Positions 41,821 through 50,310 of a stretch of 64,000 bases of DNA are shown in pieces; the stretch's first letter is position 1, and each line of letters starts with the position of its first letter. Source of the stretch: JAHJQQ01 sp963737555 (GTDB lineage Bacteria; Pseudomonadota; Gammaproteobacteria; Thiohalobacterales; Thiohalobacteraceae). The position numbers and the translations under genes were made by a program. The notes beneath the pieces were generated by a model, which saw only the letters and a list, made by a program, of their open reading frames with translations, ran no database searches and was not told where the DNA came from. The stretch lies in assembly GCA_963737555.1 (NCBI GenBank), contig CAVTTB010000001.1, positions 248,001 through 312,000 of the forward strand, in the 5' to 3' direction.

Positions 41821-42936
41821 ATGAAGCAAGCTTCCGATATCGCACAGCTCGACTGGGACGCGGAGCGTATCCATTGTCGTGGCCGCTGGACTGTGGATGC
41901 GCTTGGCGCAGTCGCGCACAAAATCGAATCGTGGACGGGGCCAACAGGTGCGACGGTGACCTTGGACGCGGGCGCGGTAACGGCCTTGGATACGGCTGGC
42001 GCGTGGGTTTTGCGGCGTCTGCAACTGCGAGCAGCAGGGCAAAACGAAGTCTCGAACATTGAAGGTCTGAGCGCGCCGTTCGCCGACCTGTTTGCGCGCG
42101 TCAGTGAAATGGGCGAGGCGCAACTGCCGCAGCCGTCACAGCTCAGCGGCTTGGCGCAGGTCGGACGTCAGGCCTGGACCGGTCTTGAAAATCTGTATTG
42201 CTTCATGTCTTTTTTTGGCGCGGTCATGGCGCGCGGGGGTGTGCTGTTGCTGCAACCCTGGCGCATTCGCTGGCGCGCCCTGTGGGTGGATGTGTTCGAA
42301 TCCGGCGTGATGGCGCTGGGCATCGTTGGCATGCTGTCGTTTTTGATGGGCGTGGTATTCGCCTACCAGGGCGCGGTGCAGTTGAAGGCCTTCGGCGCCA
42401 ACATCTACATCGCAGACCTGATCGGCCTCTCAATGACGCGTGAATTGGGTCCGATTCTGGCGGCGATCATCGTTGCCGGCCGCACTGGCTCGGCGTATAC
42501 CGCGCAGATCGGTACCATGCAGATTACCGAGGAGATCGCCGCGCTGCGCACCATCGGCATCGACCCCATGGACCTGTTGGTGATCCCGCGTGTGCTATCA
42601 CTGTGTATCGCGCTGCCGCTGCTGACTGTGTTCGCCGATGTGGCCGGCATCGTCGGTGGCATGTTGCTGGCGAAGTTGCAGATGGGTCTGGGTTTCGCAC
42701 CGTTTATCGATCGCTTGCAGGAAGCGGTGTCCGCGCGTTCATTCCTGCTGGGTATTTGCAAGACGCCGGTGTTTGCGCTGATCATCGCTATGATCGGCTG
42801 CTATCAGGGCTTCCGCGTGTCCGGCAGTGCGGCCAGCGTTGGCCGGCACACGACATTGTCGGTGGTGCAGTCCATCTTTCTGGTGATCGTTGCCGATGCG
42901 CAGTTCTCGGTGCTGTTCAGCTGGTTGGGTATATGA
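41821..42936 (+). CDS. mlaE: MlaE-type permease with an N-terminal STAS domain
   Basis: Inner-membrane permease of an MCE-type phospholipid transporter. Residues about 1-105 are a STAS-like domain (LDAGAVTALDTAGAWVLRRL), in Mla of E. coli a separate subunit MlaB. Residues about 125-371 are the permease, with LGIVGMLSFLMGVVFAYQGA and MTRELGPILAAIIVAGRTGS, the MlaE signature. The stop is one base before the next ATG, in the pattern TGACATG. The fused STAS-permease architecture is common in non-E. coli proteobacteria. Confidence 0.9.
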   Translation: MKQASDIAQLDWDAERIHCRGRWTVDALGAVAHKIESWTGPTGATVTLDAGAVTALDTAGAWVLRRLQLRAAGQNEVSNIEGLSAPFADLFARVSEMGEAQLPQPSQLSGLAQVGRQAWTGLENLYCFMSFFGAVMARGGVLLLQPWRIRWRALWVDVFESGVMALGIVGMLSFLMGVVFAYQGAVQLKAFGANIYIADLIGLSMTRELGPILAAIIVAGRTGSAYTAQIGTMQITEEIAALRTIGIDPMDLLVIPRVLSLCIALPLLTVFADVAGIVGGMLLAKLQMGLGFAPFIDRLQEAVSARSFLLGICKTPVFALIIAMIGCYQGFRVSGSAASVGRHTTLSVVQSIFLVIVADAQFSVLFSWLGI

Positions 42937-42937
42937 C

Positions 42938-43720
42938 ATGACGGACGCTGCAACACCCGCCATTGAAATGCGTGGTATATGCACACGCTTCGGCAAGACG
43001 GTGATCCATGAAAATCTGGATCTGGACGTGCAGCGCGGCGAGGTGCTGGCGCTGGTCGGCGGCAGCGGCAGCGGCAAGACCACTTTGCTGCAAGAGATGA
43101 TCATGCTGCGCGAGCCGAACGCGGGTTCGATTCGCTTGTTCGGCGAGGAGACTGTGAACGCGCCGACGCCGGTACAGGAGCGGTTGCGCCAGCGTTTCGG
43201 GGTGTTGTTCCAGCAGGGCGCGTTGTTCAGCGCGCTGACGGTATTGCAGAACGTCGGCGTGCCGTTGCGAGAACACACTCAACTGGAAAATTCTCTGATT
43301 GATCAGATAGCCTTGCTGAAGATTCAGCAGGCCGGTCTGCCGGCCGAGTCGGCGCTGAAATATCCCAGCGAACTCAGCGGTGGCATGATCAAACGCGCGG
43401 CCTTGGCGCGGGCCATGGCCTTGGATCCGCAACTGCTGTTTCTCGACGAGCCCACTGCCGGGCTCGATCCGGCCAGCGCCTCGGCCTTTGACGAACTGGT
43501 GCTGCGGCTGAAACAATGGCTGGGCCTGACCGTGGTGATGGTGACGCACGATTTGGATTCGTTGTGGCTGGTCGCCGATCGGGTCGCTGTTTTGGCTGAA
43601 CGGCGGGTGATCGCGGTGGCGCCGATGGCTGAGCTGGCGAAACTGGATCATCCGGCGGTCCGCGTGTATTTCGAAGGCCCGCGTGCGCGTGCGGCACAAC
43701 CTAAATCTGCATTGACCTGA
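42938..43720 (+). CDS. mlaF: MlaF-type ABC transporter ATPase
   Basis: ATPase that drives the MlaE-type permease. 260 residues: Walker A GGSGSGKTTLL, Q-loop VLFQQGALFSALTVLQNVGV, signature ELSGGMIKRAALARA, Walker B LLFLDEPTAGLD and VTHDLDSL. The start 42938 (MTDAATPA) is chosen because it lies one base after the permease stop. Intact. Confidence 0.93.
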   Translation: MTDAATPAIEMRGICTRFGKTVIHENLDLDVQRGEVLALVGGSGSGKTTLLQEMIMLREPNAGSIRLFGEETVNAPTPVQERLRQRFGVLFQQGALFSALTVLQNVGVPLREHTQLENSLIDQIALLKIQQAGLPAESALKYPSELSGGMIKRAALARAMALDPQLLFLDEPTAGLDPASASAFDELVLRLKQWLGLTVVMVTHDLDSLWLVADRVAVLAERRVIAVAPMAELAKLDHPAVRVYFEGPRARAAQPKSALT

Positions 43721-43732
43721 GATTATTTTTGT

Positions 43733-44656
43733 ATGGAACCTCGCGTTCATTACGTTATCGTCGGCTTGTTCGTCATGATCCTGGGTACGATCACGGTGGG
43801 CGCGAGCCTGTGGTTGGCCTACGGCGATATCTCGCGTGAGTCCCGCACTTACCGTGTGTACATGAACGAATCCGTATCCGGACTGTTTATCGATGCGCCG
43901 GTCAAATACCGCGGCGTGCAGGTCGGTAATGTGAAGGCGCTGAGTTTGGTGATGGACGGTCCCGAGCAGGTTCAGGTGACCATGGAAATCGATGCGGCGG
44001 TGAAGATCAAGGAAGACACCGTCGCCAAACTGGATGTGCAGGGAGTGACCGGCATCGCGTCCATTGAACTGTCCGGCGGTAGCCGCGATGCGCCAGAGCT
44101 TACGGCAAAACCGGGCGAGCCCTACCCGGTGATCCGGCCCGGCCAGTCGCTGTTCACGCGTGTCGACTCGGCGATGTCGGAATTGGTCGGAAATCTGAAC
44201 ATGGTCACGCACGACTTGCATGAGATGCTCACACCGCAGGCGCGTGAGAGTGTTATGAATATTCTGAAGAACGCCGATCTGTTGTCCGCAGCATTGGCCG
44301 AGCAGCGCCAGTCCTTGGGCGACAGCATGGTCAATTTTTCAACCTTCTCGCACAATCTGGCCGGCGCCAGCGAGCGCATGCCGGATCTGCTGGCGCGTGT
44401 CGATACGGCGGTGTCCAGTATCGAAACGCTGTCAAAGGAAATGACGGCGGCGACGCGTGACGCGCGTGCAAAACTCAACACCGGTGGTGACACGCTACAG
44501 ACGTTGGGTGGCAGCACCCTCCCGGAAGTCGATGCATTGGTTATTGAGCTGCGCCAGTTGACCGCGAATTTTCAGCGTCTGAGTGAACGTTTGGAGGAAG
44601 ACCCGCGTGCGGTCTTGTACGGGCCGCAACTGGATGCGCCGGGACCGGGAGAATGA
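43733..44656 (+). CDS. mlaD: MCE-domain lipid-binding protein (MlaD-like)
   Basis: Inner-membrane anchored protein whose periplasmic MCE domain forms a hexameric ring that passes lipids. One N-terminal helix (YVIVGLFVMILGTITVGASL), MCE domain about 38-118 (VSGLFIDAPVKYRGVQVGNV), then a long helical tail (about 140-290) suited to a tunnel. 307 residues, longer than E. coli MlaD (183), closer to the PqiB/YebT-like or Mycobacterial pattern. The stop overlaps the next gene by 4 bases. Confidence 0.9.
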   Translation: MEPRVHYVIVGLFVMILGTITVGASLWLAYGDISRESRTYRVYMNESVSGLFIDAPVKYRGVQVGNVKALSLVMDGPEQVQVTMEIDAAVKIKEDTVAKLDVQGVTGIASIELSGGSRDAPELTAKPGEPYPVIRPGQSLFTRVDSAMSELVGNLNMVTHDLHEMLTPQARESVMNILKNADLLSAALAEQRQSLGDSMVNFSTFSHNLAGASERMPDLLARVDTAVSSIETLSKEMTAATRDARAKLNTGGDTLQTLGGSTLPEVDALVIELRQLTANFQRLSERLEEDPRAVLYGPQLDAPGPGE

Positions 44657-45307
44657 GCGTGCTTATGAAAAAAACTGTTGGCCGCAGTGCTGTCATTATC
44701 CTGTTCGGCTTGCTTCAAGCCTGCTCAGTGTTGCCGCGGCCCGAGGTCGTGGCCGTCGAATATTTCACGCTCGAGTCGCCAACGGTGCCAGCGGCGTCAA
44801 CTGTCCAGTCTGACCCGGCCGGCCCGGTGCTATTGATTGCGCGGCCGCAGGTGCGGCCGGACCTGGATACGCCGCGTATGGCCTATCGACAACAGGATTA
44901 CACCTTGCAGCTATTACGCGCGCAGTCGCTGGTCCGATGTGCCCACACAATTATTGTTGCCGGGGCTGATCGAATCCTTCGAGTCCAGCGGGCATTTCGC
45001 GGCGGTGCTACGCACCGGTTCGCCGGCGACGCCGCAGTTGCGCTTGGATACCGAGATACTCGAATTCAGCCTGGATTTTCGCGCGCAACCGAGTCGTTTC
45101 CAGCTGCGCTTGCGTGCGCAGTTGGTCGATCTGAGCACGCGCCGCGTCTTGGCCAGTCATACCTTTGCGGTAGAAAAGCCGCTCGATGCACAAACTCCGT
45201 ATGGCGGTGCGCAAGCGGCCAATGCCGCGTGGCAGGCCCTGCTGCCTGAGTTGGTGACGTTCTGCACCGCGGCCTTGCCGCCCGCCGCAGCCTTGAAAGC
45301 GAGCTAG
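44653..45307 (+). CDS. ABC-type transport auxiliary lipoprotein (PqiC-like), one frame break
   Basis: Predicted outer-membrane lipoprotein of an MCE transporter. The N-terminus has a lipobox LQACSVLP preceded by a hydrophobic stretch, then VEYFTLESP. The frame breaks near 44920 after DYTLQ, and the other frame continues with LPGLIESFESSGHFAAVL and TRRVLASHTFAVEKPLDAQT to the stop. The architecture matches the PqiC/DUF330 family (about 200 residues). It closes the four-gene mla-like operon. No MlaC or MlaA is nearby. Confidence 0.78.
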
Positions 45308-45311
45308 GCGC

Positions 45312-46046
45312 ATGTTGAGCAATGTTCGCATTGTGCTGGTGCAGACCAGCCATCCTGGCAATATCGGCGCGGTGGCGCGGGCGATGAAAAACATGTGCCT
45401 GGATCAGCTGGTGCTGGTGCGCCCGGCCCAATTTCCCAGCGCCGACGCAACCGCGCGCGCCTCGGGCGCTGACGATCTGCTCGCGCGGGCGCGTTGTTGC
45501 GATACCTTGGAAGAGGCGGTGGCCGAGTGCGGGCTGGTCATCGGTGCGAGCGCGCGGCTGCGCAGTCTGCCTTGGCCGGAATACGATCCCCGCGCCTGTG
45601 CGCAACATGTGCACGAAGCGAGTTCGCATACGCCGGTCGCGCTGGTGTTCGGGCGCGAGCAGTCAGGACTGACCAACGAAGAACTCGAACGCTGTCATGC
45701 ACTCGTGCATATTCCCTCGAATCCGGAATATTCCTCGCTGAATCTGGCGCAGGCCGTTCAGGTCATCGCCTATGAAGTCTATATGGCGCAGCAAGACGGT
45801 GAATGGCAGGGCTCGCCGCCGGAATCACCGCCGTGTAGCGCGGCGGAGATGGAGCGTTTCTTTGCCCATCTCGAACAGACCGTCACCGAGCTGGGTTTTT
45901 ACGATCCCGCGAATCCGCGCCAGCTGTTGCGTCGGTTGCGACGGCTGTTTCAGCGTGTTCATCCCGACAACAATGAGATGAATATTCTGCGCGGGATACT
46001 CAGCGCCGCACAGGATAAGGCGCGTATCGCCAACACCCGTTCTTGA
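45312..46046 (+). CDS. trmJ: tRNA (cytidine/uridine-32-2'-O)-methyltransferase TrmJ
   Basis: SPOUT methyltransferase that 2'-O-methylates residue 32 of tRNAs. The knot motifs are VRIVLVQTSHPGNIGAVARA, PVALVFGREQSGLTNEEL and IPSNPEYSSLNLAQAVQVIA. The C-terminal helical part (LRRLFQRVHPDNNEMNILRG) is typical. The order trmJ-(cysE)-iscR resembles E. coli, where trmJ lies next to iscR. Intact, 244 residues. Confidence 0.93.
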   Translation: MLSNVRIVLVQTSHPGNIGAVARAMKNMCLDQLVLVRPAQFPSADATARASGADDLLARARCCDTLEEAVAECGLVIGASARLRSLPWPEYDPRACAQHVHEASSHTPVALVFGREQSGLTNEELERCHALVHIPSNPEYSSLNLAQAVQVIAYEVYMAQQDGEWQGSPPESPPCSAAEMERFFAHLEQTVTELGFYDPANPRQLLRRLRRLFQRVHPDNNEMNILRGILSAAQDKARIANTRS

Positions 46047-46215
46047 GCTATGTCATATCTGGATAATGCTCTGAATCTCGCCATGACTCAGAGGGTTAAT
46101 CTATCCAGAGTGATAGCAAGTCGTTACAATACTTGAGTCATCGAGTTGGTTTTTCCGAGTCCCTTAGCCTGGTGCTTGTCACCGGGCGGTTCACACACAT
46201 CGGGTTCTTATCGAC

Positions 46216-47029
46216 ATGTTCGAACGCTTGCGAGAAGACGTGCGTTGCGTATTCGACCGCGATCCAGCGGCGCGCACCACATTCGAAGTGCTGACGACCT
46301 ATCCGGGCTTGCACGCCGTACTGGGCCATCGGCTGGCGCATGGTCTCTGGAATGCCGACCTGAAATGGCTGGCGCGTTTTATATCGATGTTGATGCGCTG
46401 GCTGACCGGTATTGAAATTCATCCTGGCGCGCGCATTGGGCGGCGTCTTTTCATCGATCATGGCATGGGTGTGGTGATCGGCGAAACGGCTGAAATTGGC
46501 GATGACTGCACGCTCTATCACGGCGTTACGCTGGGCGGCACCAGCTGGGAGAAGGGTAAACGCCACCCAACGCTCGGTACCGATGTGGTCATTGGCGCGG
46601 GCGCCAAGGTGCTGGGGCCCGATCACCATCGGTGACAGCGTGCGCATCGGCTCGAACGCCGTGGTTCTCAAGGATGTACAGGCCGGTTCCACGGTCGTTG
46701 GCATCCCCGGACGTGTTGTTGCGGTGCGCCAGGATGAGGCGAATGAGCATCGCGAGGCCATCGCCCGCAAGATGGGTTTCGATGCCTACGGCACCACCAA
46801 AGACATGCCCGATCCGGTCGCAAACGCGATCAATTGCATGCTCGATCACATGCACGTCATGGACCAGCGGCTGGAAGAAATGTGCAAAGGCATGAAGGCG
46901 TTGGGTGCGGAACTTGGGGAGTTGGATCTGCCTTCGTTGGGGGCATGTCAGTTAGGCGGTACGCCACCGGCAACGGAGGAGCGCCTGGAGCCTGAGGCTG
47001 AGCAAAAACCGGGCAGTTCGAATAGTTGA
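46216..47029 (+). CDS. cysE: Serine O-acetyltransferase, one frame break
   Basis: Makes O-acetylserine, the first step in cysteine synthesis. The N-terminal part is helical, followed by the left-handed beta helix (GIEIHPGARIGRRLFIDHGM, GETAEIGDDCTLYHGVTLGG). The frame breaks near 46618 in a GGGGCCC run and the second frame carries on GDSVRIGSNAVVLKDVQAGS. A C-terminal tail (ANAINCMLDHMHVMDQRLEE) is extended. Placed between trmJ and iscR, linking cysteine supply to Fe-S cluster assembly. About 270 residues. Confidence 0.9.
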
Positions 47030-47046
47030 CTAAAATACTAAGGTAT
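47022..47046 (+). promoter_or_regulatory. Type 1 IscR-binding site in front of iscR
   Basis: A 25-base stretch fits the type 1 IscR consensus: ATAG, TTGACT, AAAA, TACT, AAGG, TAT in order. It overlaps the cysE stop and lies 57 bases before the iscR ATG. [2Fe-2S]-IscR normally represses the isc operon through such sites. Assigned by consensus matching by eye. Confidence 0.65.
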
Positions 47047-47102
47047 GGCACCTTAGCCACCCGTCGGAAGCGGCAGCGAAGTCTAACAGCTCGGGTTGAA
47101 TC

Positions 47103-47615
47103 ATGAAACTGACGACAAAAGGCCGGTATGCAGTGACGGCGATGCTCGATCTCGCAATGCATTGCGGGCATGGTCCGGTCAAGCTCGCCGAAATCTCGGA
47201 GCGCCAGGGCATATCGCTCTCCTATTTAGAGCAGTTATTCACGCGGTTACGTAAAGAAGGCCTGGTGGAGAGCACCCGCGGGCCGGGCGGTGGGTATTCC
47301 TTGAGCCGCCCGTCGCTGCAAATCGCCATCGCCGACGTGATCACGGCCGTTGATGAAGGGGTTGATGCGACGCGTTGCGGTGGCATGTCCAATTGCCACA
47401 ACGATCAGCGCTGCCTGACACATGATTTGTGGACCGATCTGAGCGATCAGATCCGTAATTTCCTCAGCGGGATCACGCTGGGGCATTTAATGGAGCGTGG
47501 CGGGGTGCGTGAAATCGCCGACCGCCAGGACAGAGCAGCGCTCAACCAGGATCGGGCAGCGCTCAAACAGGATGTTGTGGAAGTACCGGTGGCGTTCAAT
47601 TCAGCACGCGCCTGA
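47103..47615 (+). CDS. iscR: Fe-S cluster-responsive regulator IscR
   Basis: Rrf2-family regulator. The winged helix MKLTTKGRYAVTAMLDLAMH and GISLSYLEQLFTRLRKEGLV match. Three cluster cysteines and a histidine are in RCGGMSNCHNDQRCLTHDLW, as in E. coli IscR. The last 35 residues carry a duplicated heptad (QDRAALN then QDRAALK), encoded by a 21-base direct repeat at 47526-47567. 170 residues against 162 in E. coli. First gene of the isc operon. Confidence 0.95.
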   Translation: MKLTTKGRYAVTAMLDLAMHCGHGPVKLAEISERQGISLSYLEQLFTRLRKEGLVESTRGPGGGYSLSRPSLQIAIADVITAVDEGVDATRCGGMSNCHNDQRCLTHDLWTDLSDQIRNFLSGITLGHLMERGGVREIADRQDRAALNQDRAALKQDVVEVPVAFNSARA

Positions 47616-47684
47616 TATGCGCCCGGTAAGGGCAATGCATACCCGGTTGTTTACTCAAGCAGGCAAGAGATAACAGGAACGGAC

Positions 47685-48905
47685 ATGACAGTTAAGACGC
47701 CGATTTATCTGGATTACAGTGCGACGAACCCGGTTGACGAGCGGGTAGCGGAGTTGATGTGTCGCTATCTGACCCGTGAGGGTGGCTTTGGCAACGCGGC
47801 TTCGCGCAGCCATCAGTTCGGTTGGGACGCCGAGGCGGCGATCGAACGCGCCCGTGAACAGGTCGCGGCGCTGGTCGGCGCGGACCCCAAGGAAATCGTC
47901 TTCACCAGCGGTGCCACCGAGTCGAATAATCTGGCGATCAAAGGCGCGGCCCATTTCTATCAGAAGAAGGGTAAGCATCTGATCACGGTGAAGACTGAAC
48001 ACAAGGCGGTGCTCGATAGCTGTCGGCAGTTGGAACGTGAAGGTTTCGAAGTCACTTATCTGGAGCCGCTGCCCAATGGCCTGCTCGACCTGGACAAGTT
48101 CACGGCGGCATTGCGCGCGGATACGTTGCTGGTGTCGGTGATGCACGTGAACAATGAAATCGGCGTGATTCAGGATATCGCCAAGCTCGGCGAGATCTGC
48201 CGCGCACGTGGCGTGCTGCTGCATGTCGATGCCGCACAGAGCGCCGGCAAGGTGGCGATCGATCTGGAAAACCTGCCGGTTGATCTGATGAGCTTCTCGG
48301 CGCATAAAATCTACGGCCCCAAGGGCATTGGCGCACTGTATGTGCAGCGCAAACCCCGTGTCCGCCTGGAAGCGCAGATGCACGGCGGCGGTCATGAGCG
48401 CGGCCTGCGCTCGGGCACGCTGGCGACGCATCAGATCGTCGGTATGGGCGAGGCGTTCCGCATCGCCAAGGAAGAAATGGCCGCCGAGTCCGCGCGTATT
48501 CTCGGTTTGCGCAACCGTTTATGGAACGGTCTGAAGGGCATGGACGAGGTGTATGTGAACGGCGACCTCGACCAGCGCGTGGCCGGCAATCTGAATGTGA
48601 GTTTCAACTTCGTCGAAGGCGAAAGCCTGATCATGGCCCTTAAAGATCTGGCTGTGTCTTCCGGCAGCGCCTGCACCAGCGCCTCCTTGGAGCCGTCTTA
48701 TGTGCTGCGTGCCCTCGGCCGCAATGACGAACTCGCACACAGTTCTATCCGCTTTACGATAGGTCGCTACACCACCGAAGCCGAGATCGATTACACCATC
48801 GAATTGGTCAAAGGCAAGGTGGCGAAGCTGCGCGAACTCTCACCGTTGTGGGAGATGCATCAGGATGGCATCGATCTCAGTTCGGTGCAGTGGGCGGCGC
48901 ATTGA
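47685..48905 (+). CDS. iscS: Cysteine desulfurase IscS
   Basis: PLP enzyme that takes sulfur from cysteine and gives it to IscU, tRNA thiolation and others. MTVKTPIYLDYSATNPVDER starts the canonical protein. The PLP lysine is in SFSAHKIYGPKG and the active loop cysteine is in SSGSACTSASLEPS. 406 residues, intact (404 in E. coli). Follows iscR by 69 bases. Confidence 0.97.
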   Translation: MTVKTPIYLDYSATNPVDERVAELMCRYLTREGGFGNAASRSHQFGWDAEAAIERAREQVAALVGADPKEIVFTSGATESNNLAIKGAAHFYQKKGKHLITVKTEHKAVLDSCRQLEREGFEVTYLEPLPNGLLDLDKFTAALRADTLLVSVMHVNNEIGVIQDIAKLGEICRARGVLLHVDAAQSAGKVAIDLENLPVDLMSFSAHKIYGPKGIGALYVQRKPRVRLEAQMHGGGHERGLRSGTLATHQIVGMGEAFRIAKEEMAAESARILGLRNRLWNGLKGMDEVYVNGDLDQRVAGNLNVSFNFVEGESLIMALKDLAVSSGSACTSASLEPSYVLRALGRNDELAHSSIRFTIGRYTTEAEIDYTIELVKGKVAKLRELSPLWEMHQDGIDLSSVQWAAH

Positions 48906-48942
48906 GCGGCTACCAAGAACAAGCAACAGAGAGGTAATTACC

Positions 48943-49347
48943 ATGGCCTACAGCGAAAAAGTACTCGATCATTACGAAAATCCGCGTAACGTCGGCAGCA
49001 TGAACAAGGACGACAGCAGTGTCGGCACCGGTATGGTCGGCGCTCCGGCTTGCGGCGACGTGATGAAGTTGCAGATCAAGGTGAATGCGCAAGGCGTGAT
49101 CGAAGACGCCAAGTTCAAAACCTATGGCTGTGGCAGCGCGATTGCCTCGAGCAGTCTGTTGACCGAATGGGTCAAGGGCAAGACCTTGGACGAGGCGCAG
49201 CAGATCAAGAATTCGCAGATCGCCGAAGAACTGGCGTTGCCGCCGGTGAAAATCCACTGTTCAGTGCTGGCCGAAGACGCCATCAAGGCGGCTATTTCAG
49301 ATTACCAGGCCAAGCAAGGTAAAGAATCGGCGAGTAAGAGCGCCTGA
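48943..49347 (+). CDS. iscU: Fe-S scaffold IscU
   Basis: Scaffold on which IscS builds [2Fe-2S] clusters. MAYSEKVLDHYENPRNVGS and the three cluster cysteines GAPACGD, YGCGSAIAS, HCSVLAED are present, together with the HscA-binding LPPVK. The start at 48943 is set by the family N-terminus, not the open frame from 48865. 134 residues, slightly longer at the C-terminus than E. coli (128). Confidence 0.96.
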   Translation: MAYSEKVLDHYENPRNVGSMNKDDSSVGTGMVGAPACGDVMKLQIKVNAQGVIEDAKFKTYGCGSAIASSSLLTEWVKGKTLDEAQQIKNSQIAEELALPPVKIHCSVLAEDAIKAAISDYQAKQGKESASKSA

Positions 49348-49365
49348 GGCGCGGGGCGATAAACA

Positions 49366-49689
49366 ATGGCAATTACGTTGACCGAATCCGCTGCCGAGCG
49401 GGTGCAGAAATTCCTGAGTAACCGTGGCAAAGGCGTGGGCCTGCGCCTGGGCGTGAAGACCACGGGCTGCTCGGGTATGGCTTATGTGCTGGAATTCGTC
49501 GATGCCGTGGAGCCCGAAGATCAGGTGTTCGAGAGCTACGGTGTGCAGGTCATCGTCAATCCGAAAAGCCTGGTCTATCTGGATGGCACCGAACTCGACT
49601 ACGGCAAGGAAGGCCTGAACGAGGGCTTCAAGTTCAATAACCCGAACGTGAAGGATAGCTGCGGCTGCGGTGAAAGCTTCAACGTCTGA
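49366..49689 (+). CDS. iscA: A-type Fe-S carrier IscA
   Basis: Carrier that moves clusters from IscU to targets. 107 residues with TTGCSGMAYVLEF and the C-terminal DSCGCGESFNV, giving the three conserved cysteines. Intact; 18 bases after iscU. Confidence 0.96.
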   Translation: MAITLTESAAERVQKFLSNRGKGVGLRLGVKTTGCSGMAYVLEFVDAVEPEDQVFESYGVQVIVNPKSLVYLDGTELDYGKEGLNEGFKFNNPNVKDSCGCGESFNV

Positions 49690-49761
49690 GTCTGAATCAA
49701 CCGCGTCCCATTCAGGGGCGCGATTTTAATCCCGCTTTCCGATCCGCTACTTACCCAGCCG

Positions 49762-50304
49762 ATGTCCCTCGATCTCAAACAGAACTATTTCACACTGTTC
49801 GGCTTGCCGGTAAGCTACGCCGTCGATCGTGCGACGTTGGATCAACGCTATCGCGACTTGCAGCGCTTGGTGCATCCGGATCGCTTTGCCAGTGCCGGCG
49901 ACCAGGAACGTCGCATCGCCATGCAGCAGGCGACACGGATCAATGAAGGTTATCGGGTGCTGAAGGATGCCCTGGCGCGTGGGCGTTATCTGTTGGAATT
50001 ACGCGGTCATCACTTCGACGATGAGCGCAACACGCATCAGGATTCCGCTTTCCTCATGGAGCAGATCGAGCTGCGCGAGGCCTTGGCCGACGCGCGCGAC
50101 AGTCAGGATCCCTTCGCCGCACTGGGCGCCATCGTGGAACGCATTGGTGTTCGACTGGGGGCGCTGGATACCGAACTCGGCGCCGCGCTGACCCAGGACG
50201 GCATTCCCGCACCGGCATTGACAGCGATTCAACGCATGCAATTTTTCCGCAAACTCGCCCACGAGGCCGAGGAACTGGAAGCGGATTTGGAAGACGGTAA
50301 CTGA
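49762..50304 (+). CDS. hscB: Co-chaperone HscB (Hsc20)
   Basis: J-domain partner of HscA that delivers IscU. The J domain about 1-75 carries the HPD motif in LVHPDRFASAG. The C-terminal helical part (RMQFFRKLAHEAEELEADL) binds IscU. 180 residues (171 in E. coli), intact. Confidence 0.95.
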   Translation: MSLDLKQNYFTLFGLPVSYAVDRATLDQRYRDLQRLVHPDRFASAGDQERRIAMQQATRINEGYRVLKDALARGRYLLELRGHHFDDERNTHQDSAFLMEQIELREALADARDSQDPFAALGAIVERIGVRLGALDTELGAALTQDGIPAPALTAIQRMQFFRKLAHEAEELEADLEDGN

Positions 50305-50310
50305 TAAAAA

